A DNA stretch of 64,000 nucleotides from Rhipicephalus microplus. Its lineage: Eukaryota > Arthropoda > Arachnida > Ixodida > Ixodidae. Positions 55,593 through 64,000 of the stretch are shown in pieces (within the stretch, counting starts at the first letter, position 1; every line of letters starts with the position of its first letter). The notes below the pieces were generated by a model. That model saw only the letters and a program-made list of their open reading frames with translations, was not told the origin of the DNA and searched no databases. The stretch is taken from NCBI RefSeq assembly GCF_043290135.1, contig NW_027464588.1:8677001-8741000 (forward strand), in the 5' to 3' direction. Made by a program: the position numbers and the translations under genes.

Positions 55593-57729
55593 GAAACTGC
55601 TTCCTGAGAAAAGCCCTACATTCGTGTAATGTAGTAGAACGAGACACTGGACACTTCATATATTACCGCATGAAATGTTGCGAGGTAAAAGTATATAAAA
55701 ACACCAGGCGTCTAAACGTGTCAATTGCGCAACGGAAGAGTGTATTGAAAGCCCACCCATTACAAGGCGCTGAGACATATTTAATAAACATCAAGCGTGA
55801 AAGCATCAAACAAAGTAAGCAGTTGCAAAGGTTCGCATGTTGCCTTACGGAGGCGTAGTTTACCCTTTGGTGGTTGTTAAAAGTAAAGTTTGAGGACCCT
55901 TTGTATATTTCAAAGCGTACGGACATTTGGCTGGTTAAGTTGTGGCACTGAAACAGCTTTGGTGGTGCGACTGTTTATATGCGCCGCTGTGCGAACACGT
56001 GTTTGCTGAGAGATTTTGTGGGCGAGAGCCCACAGTTGACACCGTTCCCGAGCACGGATGGACAGACACGTGTGTGAGATATCAAAGGCTTTTGCCTTAA
56101 AATTATGGTGCTTGCAGTAGGAATTCTGGGATACCTTAAAACGGCTAATGCTACGCGCACCGAAACTTGTTTATTTGCTGGACGGTTGAGGCATGCGCAG
56201 AGAACCGAAGCGCATTTCGCTCTTGAAGGCCAAGCTGAAGCGTCCTCCAAGTTTTTTATTGAGCAGCGAGCGTTCGTGAAGGCATCACGCCTTATACTAA
56301 ATAGCTTTTTCTGAAATCGAGCCACTTGTATAAGATTTAGCTCGTTCATTCCGTAGGAAGTATCGCGCACTGCACATCATGAACGACTCGGTCTGTTTTT
56401 CTACAACGTTGCATGTGCGCCGCATTAAATAACCTTTATTTTGAACAAAAATTCATGCATGTTTCAGTTAGTTGGTTAGGCTAGCGATGTTTTATTGAGA
56501 GGAAAATGTGAAAGTGTTTTTCACTCAGCTGTTTTGTTTAGTGAGTTAAATTTGTGCTGGACAAAATACAATTTTGTTGAATCGAAATTCAGACCAAGAA
56601 TGGAAGCCCCAAAAAAATAATTGAAAACAACAAATTCAGTAGCGTACTTGGAGTTCTCTCAACAATGCAGTGTACATCCTAAATACAGGCTAGAAGTCGG
56701 TTTACCTGTGCCGACTGCACGTGTCGAGTTGTTGCGGAAAGTAAATGTCAATAGGCGGATTTCAAAAGAATTCTTCCTTTTAAATTGGAGACTACAGGTG
56801 GCTAAATGGTTCACAGCTCTTGCATATCAACGATGATCATGGAGGGCCCTTCGCTAAATGAACACTGCGCCTGCCAATGAACGTCAGGTATGAAGGGATA
56901 GCAGTAGGTGTCGTCATCACGCATGAAAGGCCTAGAAAACTATGATGAACTCTTGAAGGAAGAAACGTCAGAGCGTAGCTCAGGCCTTGCCCAACCAGTG
57001 GCTCTCGGCATACAGGCTTTTGAAAGACTACCCCATTTAGACCGATATAGGAAAGGCACCGCTACATAACTGGCTTCAATGGCTCGACGCCTCCGGTAGA
57101 AGTTCTCTGCAAATATCGACTCCAATATCTGTGTCCGCGCTTACTTCTAACTCCTTTTTCGAGAAAACGGGAGGATCAAAAGGGTGTAGGATTTCTGATA
57201 AACATGAAGCTTTTGTGCGGGAACAGGGATATTGAAGTACCCGCACCGGGAGAACGGGTCGAAGCGACAATGTTTGCTAAGTGTGTAATCAATATCGATT
57301 GAAAGACTCTCCTATTTACTAAACTGGCGAAAAGCGTGATATAAACGAGTGGAAAGGTTCTTTATAACGGGTTTACACTTTTTGATTGAATAGCAGTGTC
57401 GCAGCTTTTAAGGGCGTTACACGTGTTCGGCAGCATTAAAGTATGTCAAAATCATGCTGAAACATTATGGGTACTCTCAGTAAAACGTTGGAAGTGAGTA
57501 AGAACACTAGTTATCGAGAGGTGGAGAGAGAAGAGTGGCTGTTTTACGTGTATCTTGTGAGGTCTAGGTAGCCGTTTTGCCAAGAGTTCCTGCTTTATCT
57601 GAATATTTTCTCAATTATTTAATTGTTTGTTTCATCACTGCCTTCAAGCGCTCTGTCACACTTTATCAGATAAAAAAAATTGTGAATATCGTGAAAATAA
57701 AAAAACGGAAAGTAGTTTGCTTTTGTGAT
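55593..57729. other. No gene recognised
   Basis: Moderately AT-rich, no supported gene, RNA or repeat. A 131-codon minus-strand open stretch (55975-56370) has no recognisable domain. Confidence 0.4.
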
Positions 57730-57965
57730 CACACGCTCACGCATTCGCTCGTACACACGCTCACACACACGCTCGTACATGCACTCACACACACACGCTC
57801 GAACACACATACATACACACTCACACACCCACGCTAACACACGCATGTCCACGACAAACGCTCACACACAGTCACAAATATGTGCACGCAAACACACACG
57901 CTCACAGACTCAAATATATACACTCACAAACATGCGCCCACACACGCATAAACACGAACACACTT
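57730..57965. repeat. Imperfect (CACACGCT)n-type array
   Basis: ACAC-rich array with recurring CGCTC and CTCAC units, degenerate throughout. The Thr/His-rich open frames over it are artefacts. Confidence 0.88.
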
Positions 57966-58067
57966 CAGTCAAGTACTTGGCTTCGAACGCTGCGTCTTCA
58001 GTTTAACATTTGAGAATGAAACCAGGCTGCCTCTATAAAATTTTAAAAATAATAAAAAAACACTTAT

Positions 58068-58210
58068 TGTTGGGCTAGTTGGTGATACATTATGGGCAGT
58101 ACCAGCGCATAAACTCACGGGACGAAGAGAAGAGACACAAACAAGCACTGACTCTCAACTGAAGAATTTATTGAAAAATACAAGTTATCTGAACATATAA
58201 GATAAAAACG
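58068..58210 (-). repeat. Repeat resembling a retroelement 3' end, minus strand
   Basis: On the minus strand: TTTTTCAATAAATTCTTCAG, a possible polyadenylation signal, then TGTGTCTCTTCTCTTCGTCC and CCATAATGTATCACCAACTA. It recalls non-coding ends of Penelope-like elements, but no coding region is attached, so the family is a guess. Confidence 0.3.
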
Positions 58211-58954
58211 CACAGAACATGCGCAGAGGGCCAGCGAAGGATGGTGTTGACGTCATTAATAGTTTTGCGCTACACGTAACTACGCAGATGTCGCATATTC
58301 CATTCAAACAAGCATGCTACTGATTAAGATTTCATCTTTTTCATGTAAAGAAATTGATGTCTTACTAGCGCAGGACTCCCCTTCTTTTTTGATATACGAT
58401 GCTTCCGCTAGTTATATTGTGATCTGATCGCTATGTTTGAAGAGCACTGTTGTTTCATTGAACAATGGCCTGATTTTAGCTTTTTGGATGAAGAGAAAGA
58501 TTGATGTGATTAAGATATAACGAGTTCGATCCCCTGACTTCTGAAACACGAGCTCTTGTGTTTTTTTATGCTTGGACCGAAATTTTTGCAGTCACTGATT
58601 TCAATTTTCGGAATCACTTATTATTATAAATAAACAGTGAGGATAACGTGTCCTATGCTGAAAGCAGTCTGTCAGAGTGAATCGTTCCCGAAAAAAGACC
58701 TGTTCAGTAGTCGACTGAAAACATCTTTTGCTAGGGTGGCTTCACAGCAATGTCTATATGCTTTGTTTCTTGGTTGTCTGAACAGAACTACTTCATTTAC
58801 AAAAAAAACATGAATATCTGCAAGTAACGCTTCGATCGAAGTCCAGAAATTCATCATGGACAGTTATTCACTGCCTGTTTCGCATCAAACAGATTTTCAC
58901 AATGAACAACACCTGATGATTATCACAATTTCTTCCCTAAAAACTTCAAGTATT

Positions 58955-59040
58955 CGCATGGCTTTGTAGCAAGACAACTGCTTGCTATGCAGAAGGTTCA
59001 ATTTCAATTCATAGCCGTGATAACTATTGTTTGCTCTCCT
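58955..59040 (+). mobile_element. tRNA-headed SINE fragment
   Basis: CATGGCTTTGTAGCAAGACA (A-box-like), then AGAAGGTTCAATTTCAATTC (B-box-like) about 35 nt on. Similar to the head at 54720. The body is too decayed to follow. Confidence 0.5.
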
Positions 59041-59975
59041 TATTTTTCTCTCAGAGAAGGCCTATTTTTTTGTTGAGAACTCACCAGACTACACTTAGAT
59101 TTTAATTTGTGTGAAGCGAGTCTTTCTTAATTATTACCTAGTAAAAATCCGATTGCACCTTCTGTAAAGCTCGAGAGTAACTGCTAATTCTGTTCTAAAT
59201 ATTGAAGGCCACTAACTTGGGCTGCCTAATGTTCAACTTGTGGCCTTCTTTTTTTTTGCAACATTCGCCAACGGTGCCGTTTGCGAATGTTGCGAAATTG
59301 TACGCGTTTTCTTTCACAAAAGCATTCTATTGCTTCAAAGATCTGCTTTCATGAGTTGGATAATAAATTGATGACAAGAAAAAAAAGGTATAAAGGCAGG
59401 CACAGACTGTTAATCGTTTTTCCTGGCAGTTTCCCACGAAATCAAGTTAATGGTTTTACCGAACACTCCCTGTGCCAGCCCGCGAATTGTACAAAGCACA
59501 TTGGGCACGGCACGCAAGGTATGATTCTTGGAAGATTACGTTCATGTGCGTCTAATCTATGCCCGCTACAAAAATATTAAGGGCGTGGAAGGCAGTGTTC
59601 ATACGAATGCAGTACTTCAAAAGTGTTGGGAAAGTTACCTTACGGCACAAAATTTAGTGTTTTACAATCATTAGTCCGCTGATGCTACCGAGAGATAATA
59701 AATTTTTGAACAAGGATGTATTATGTGCGAGGGTTGTTTTAGGCTGATTAAAAAATTTAGGTGGCAGCAGCAAACCACATGCACCTGTCACTCACACAAT
59801 GACAGAATAAAAAGAAGTCCGCCATTCTTTGTGCAGTTGCCAAGGATGACTCGAATGCGAGAGATACTTTCTTTTTTTATTTTAGGTAGATTGCAATGGT
59901 CTCATCGCCTCCCCTAAAGAATTCTGCACCTAACACGGTTTCAGACTACTTGAATTCACCAAAAACTAAGGTCAA
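59041..59975. other. No gene recognised
   Basis: AT-rich, no supported feature; it adjoins the LINE fragment that follows, and its right end may belong to it. Confidence 0.4.
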
Positions 59976-60590
59976 GTGAGGACGTCAACATCAGTTTTCC
60001 CTCTAAGTAACGTCATAATGACGCAACGAACAAAGCGTGGGGTCTGCTGCATGGCTGCCCCACTGTTGAGAATCTCATTTTCTTTAAACAAAATTATGTC
60101 CGAAGGTCGACGAAAACGCCCACTGGCAAGAAGGGAAAGCTGGCACAAGTTTTTATCGGTAATAAACTCCTATGCAGATGTGGCTAAGGCCTGACACAAG
60201 GTAAATAGGATGCAAGGGGAAACAGCACACTCTCTCCCTCTAGTAAACACTGATGTCAACAACCTGGAAGATCAAGCAAACTTTCCGGGTGCACATATTT
60301 ACCAGTGTCAATCTCTCAGCACTACTCTAACACGTTCAAAAATATCAGACAGCTATAGAAAGTCAAAAACTAGAAACAAAATGCGCCAAGAATAAGGCGA
60401 ATTCAACGATGCAGTCAACAAAGCTTAACTGCTGCAATAAATCTACACTAGGCTCTGACTATGTTGTGTACCAAATGCTAAAGAACTTACCTGACGACAC
60501 ACAGAACACCCTCCCCTACCTGTGTAGAGCTGTATGGACTTCCGCTGAGATCCCGTCTATGTGAACAAAGGTCATTGTAATCGAAATATC
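59976..60590 (+). pseudogene. Non-LTR element fragment: pre-RT region and RT N-terminus
   Basis: 'RRESWHKFLSVINSYADVAK' and 'THSLPLVNTDVNN'-like text ('AHSLPLVNTDVNNLEDQA') correspond to the linker between endonuclease and RT of I/Jockey-like polyproteins. In a different frame (about 60430-60580) comes 'STLGSDYVVYQMLKNLPDDT' (the SxGSD/GPD signature before motif 1) and 'LCRAVWTSAEIPSM', the 'W..G.iP..W' block. Stops and two frame changes. It ends about where the SINE fragment at 60618 starts. The endonuclease and the rest of RT are absent. Confidence 0.68.
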
Positions 60591-60617
60591 GTTGATATCG
60601 CACAGTATCGGGTCTCC

Positions 60618-60712
60618 CCAATTTCGTCAAAATGCGATCGCCATGGCCGGGATCGAGCACTCGACCTTCGGGTCATTCACCCAGCGCCCTACGCACTGTT
60701 TCACGAAGGCGG
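60618..60712 (-). mobile_element. tRNA-derived SINE head, Ruka-like, minus strand
   Basis: The + strand reads CAATTTCGTCAAAATGCGAT, then CATGGCCGGGATCGAGCACT (reversed B box), CGACCTTCGGGTCATTCACC and the reversed A-box region. Same family as 4030 and 42393; only the 5' half is present. Confidence 0.62.
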
Positions 60713-61911
60713 ACTAGGTCGTTTTTTGTTATTCTATGGAAAGCCATATAGTAACACATCCATAAGGCACTGTCAGCTTCTGTTGCGGCTGATGACAATC
60801 AAGAATTGCGATTGAGCCGTTTGTAACGGGTTGGAGGCATTGGGCTGCCGACTCGAATTGGGATTCGCACTGTGTGACTCCTGCATGCTACACTATTTTA
60901 CTACCACGTTATCAAATGAATTCAAACGTGATTCTTTGCCTGAAATTAGGACTCTACGGGGTATTTTAAACACGACACCTGTATAGGCACCATGCCTACA
61001 AATTCATGGCTGAGGTGATGCTTTGACCGACATAATGGCTGTATGATAACAAAAAAAGGTTTGCCGTAACTGCACGGCCCCTTTGAAGCTATGCGGAAGT
61101 ATGCTCAGAACACGTAACATTGTTGTTTATTGAAATGAGTGAGCGTAAGCGCTCGTGACAGATTTAAGGTGGAAGATAAGCATAACGGAAGAACATTTCA
61201 CACAACACGCTGAATTTTCTGGTTTTCCCTCCACTCAGCGTTTCCGCTGTTAAGTTTTCTCGCTGCGTTTTCCGCTTTGCAAGGATTGCTGCTTCCGCCA
61301 TAGCGTTTAAAGATTCATTACCATCAGCCTCAAGCTCTCGGGCTGCTGGCACTGCGCTTTAAGTTTTGTAGCACTACAGTGTACTTTTTTTCTGCCCCTG
61401 GCATAGACTTCGTAGCAAGAATATATATATTTTTTCTTAATGAACAACAACGCTTGGCGGTAGGTGAGTTTCTGTTGGGGCTCTCGTTTGAAATCTAAAG
61501 TCACGTAAAGAATTTCCGTTTCATAGAGTACTTAGCGACCAAAACGTTGGGAACGACATGAACGTAAAGGCAATCTTCTCATCAGGCTGCATATAGCTGC
61601 TAATGAACAACCTGCAGCACTACTTAGAAATCAGTTCCTAAAAATAAACTCGGCATTCTAATTATTGGAGCAGTTTGGAAACAAAATCTTGGAAAAATAC
61701 TTTGGTCGAGGAAGTTATTTCCTGTTGTATACTGCACAATTGTAGGTACTTTGAACTTCCCTTTTAAGCTCTATTTCTCGATTCCGGCAAAACTATTTGC
61801 ATAATATCGCGAGTTCTTCAACATTGAGCCATTTTTAACAAAAAAACTCATTATGCAATCACTCCATTTACATTATGGGACCTACCGGAGCTTCTTTCAC
61901 TGCCTCCATTT
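60713..61911. other. No gene recognised
   Basis: AT-rich, no supported feature. Confidence 0.4.
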
Positions 61912-62335
61912 TGGGGGCGAAGCGCCCTAAGCCGTGGGTCGTGCGTCCGCGATGTATGTAGCAGTAGTAGCAGTCATTGTCGTAGAAGCAGTAGGTACTA
62001 CCTCCACTGCCGAGCTAAAAAAAGTGGCAGCACGCACCCTTTTGAATTGAGGAGGTAACCCATGCATACTAATCATCAATAGACGGATGGTTGTTTCTGA
62101 TGAAACAACTTACAGCGACGAGTATTGATGACTTAATCTCCAATAAAATTTGCCTTGAATTTGATGCCTATTAAAAAAGAAGTGTAGGAGAAGGACGCGC
62201 ATTGAGCACCATCTGGCCAGAAAAGGTTGACACGTTAAACTTGCTGGGTGTAACCATCTTGCTTTTAGCAAGGTTTAGCGAGGGTTGGGCCGCATCGCCA
62301 TGGATTAGCGGCAGTGAAAGGTGGGAAGTAGACAT

Positions 62336-62415
62336 TGATTGATTGATTGATTTGTGGGGTTTAACGTCCCAAAACCACCATATGAATATGACAGACGCCG
62401 TAGTGGGGGAGCTAG
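62336..62415 (-). mobile_element. Ruka-like SINE 3' end, minus strand, with (GATT)n tail
   Basis: (GATT)n at 62335-62351, then TTGTGGGGTTTAACGTCCCA, AAACCACCATATGAATATGA and GACGCCGTAGTGGGGGAGCT, the reverse complement of the SINE 3' part. The simple repeat is the element's own tail. Confidence 0.7.
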
Positions 62416-62571
62416 ACACGAAGAGCAAGCCGTAAGACAGTGCGCGTGTGCCACTCCTCTAATCCGGCCGTGCCACCTTTCGTTTAGTCCTTATATTGTC
62501 CGCTGAATGGCGGTACGCCTCTATGATGAATATATGATGAAAAGATACGAGATGGCGGTACTTGGAGTGTT

Positions 62572-62725
62572 CACTAGATGGACGGACGGATGGACAGACG
62601 CACGGACGGACAGACAGACGCACAGACAGGCACACGGATGAATGGACGGACGGATGAACGCACAGACTAATGCAGGGACGGACGCATGAACACACAGATA
62701 GATGGAAGCACGGACGTACTTACGG
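62572..62725. repeat. (GGAC/GGAT)-type minisatellite
   Basis: Degenerate GGACGGAC, GGATGGAC and AGACAGAC units. Open frames over it are artefacts. Confidence 0.88.
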
Positions 62726-62738
62726 GTGCTTCGCCCCA

Positions 62739-64000
62739 CGCTTTATGCACTCCGTAGATATGCTTTTGTTGTTTGTTGAGGTAGAATGCTCGCGATGTCA
62801 AACTGGGCGCTGTCCTTTGAACGCATCATGAATTGTATGCGTGCTGTATTCCTATAACTCCCTAAAAACTAAGACAGAAAGAAAATATCTGTAGCATTAG
62901 TCCAAACAAATGGCGCTCCACGGCTTTTATCTCAGCGGGAAATGATTTCCGCATAGCGGGCGACCGTATATAGGCAGTATAGGTATGGATGCTGTGCTCA
63001 ACGAGCCTCCCCACGCCCGATCATTTACAGCCCAGATGCATTACACACTAAACGACAATGACCTGAAATAACCTCAAAAACTGGGTAAACTATTTGTCCT
63101 ATTGCGCACTACCTTTCCTGGTTTTTTTATACCACCTACTATCGAGGTATAAATTTAGTCTCGTGCTAACTGAGTTCTTGAACCTAGGGAGAGTAGTAAT
63201 TATTTACCCCAGTGAGGTTTTGAGTGAGTATAAAGAGAGTAAATTTTTACTGCCTTTACAAGGTTTTTGAGGTGATTTCTGGGAGTTATTTCCGGTGGTA
63301 AAAAATAAAAATTGACGGGTGCATTCGCCCAGAGTCGACAAATTTATGAAATAGCAGACTTGATTAAATTTATTAAATGGCAGAATTGGTGACACATAGA
63401 TTCACATACAGACAAACACGCACACAAAACAAATGCAGAATACTACACCACTCGAACAGACTGCACGCGTTGCTCGACTACACATCGACAATCCGGTATA
63501 TATAGGCACGACATTTTGACTGGCCGTGTAGTACCGGTAGGAGAGCTCTTTTTTTGCATCTATTAACAACAACGGTTGAAGGTGCAAGCTTAAACTTGAG
63601 GTGGGCTGCAGAGCTCTAAATGTCACACCAACCTTTTATTGTAAATCTACCCGATCTCACCTTTTTCATTATCCAATAATTACTTGGCACACCAGGCTCA
63701 TGGCCCCACGCGTGTTAGCACTGCTGATGCACAAGTCCATAAAATTTACTTAAGTACGCACAAACCATAGCAGCTCAATGATTTTCATTGAGCGACGGTG
63801 CACAAACACAGTAGCAGCACGTTTCATCACAACGGGCGTAGAAGAGCGGTCCACGCCTGCATACAAGCTGCTTACCAACGGCGTGCTAGGCCTTTTTGAG
63901 AAGCACGGCTATCCGATGAAACACAGCTGGCGATCACAGAACGCATATCCTGTGCGAATTTCATCGTCATTTCAGACACAAGTGAACATGTGACCGCTAT
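62739..64000. other. No gene recognised
   Basis: No supported gene to the end of the window. The 71-codon open stretch at 63778-63993 has no known motif and ends close to the window edge. Confidence 0.4.

Larger units (their letters stand above)
61912..62738. repeat. Composite repeat bounded by inverted GGGGCGAAGC motifs
   Basis: Left end TGGGGGCGAAGCGCCCTAAG (61912-61931), right end GGGTGCTTCGCCCCA (62724-62738), its imperfect reverse complement; GTCCG/CGGAC follow on the inner sides. Between them lie a SINE 3' end and a GGAC-type minisatellite. It may be a non-autonomous DNA element, but could also be a chance pairing of two copies of a common short repeat. Confidence 0.4.

Overview
The window looks like a repeat-dense intergenic or intronic segment of a hard (ixodid) tick genome. 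The reasons are: (i) several tRNA-derived SINE fragments of the kind known from ticks (Ruka-like), in both orientations; (ii) many (TA)n microsatellites, one of about 578 bp; (iii) Gypsy/Ty3, Penelope-like and I-type non-LTR retrotransposons; and (iv) no long host open reading frame. The identification rests on recognised repeat families, not on a database search, and species is not claimed.

Layout. 1-7.3 kb: AT-rich, no gene seen, one SINE and one long (TATG)n/(TG)n microsatellite. 7.3-10.9 kb: a decayed I-type non-LTR element (RT, RNase H, C-terminal Cys/His motif), split by a ~0.73 kb repeat with 12-bp inverted repeats. 12.9-17.3 kb: a tandem duplication of an 'A-(TA)n-B' unit; in the second copy a cluster of Penelope-like elements lies within the TA tract. 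18.2-23.9 kb: a very degenerate Gypsy relic (Gypsy-1) interrupted by an internally deleted Gypsy element with both LTRs (Gypsy-2). 26.4-27.5 kb: the 3' end of a second I-type non-LTR element, minus strand. 28.2-42.3 kb: the best preserved block, with three LTR retrotransposons head to tail on the + strand, separated only by (TA)n: Gypsy-3 (28495-33829), a 2-kb non-autonomous LTR element with one intact ORF (33923-35908), and Gypsy-4 (35992-41202), then the 578-bp TA tract. 42.3-64 kb: mostly unassigned sequence with SINE copies, microsatellites, an RT fragment at 60.0-60.6 kb, and one candidate host-gene first coding exon on the minus strand at 51.6-51.8 kb.

How the genes work together. In Gypsy-3 and Gypsy-4, gag (capsid plus CCHC zinc knuckle) is followed by protease-RT-RNase H-integrase in the -1 frame. 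In both, the heptamer GGGAAAC sits in register directly before the gag stop codon, with a possible 7-bp hairpin 6-8 nt downstream, which predicts -1 ribosomal frameshifting to make Gag-Pol. Both copies are now broken by stops and frameshifts. The small element between them has near-identical 108-bp LTRs and an intact 490-codon ORF (gag-like N-terminus, Gln/Arg-rich C-terminus) but no enzymes, so it probably depends on proteins supplied in trans.
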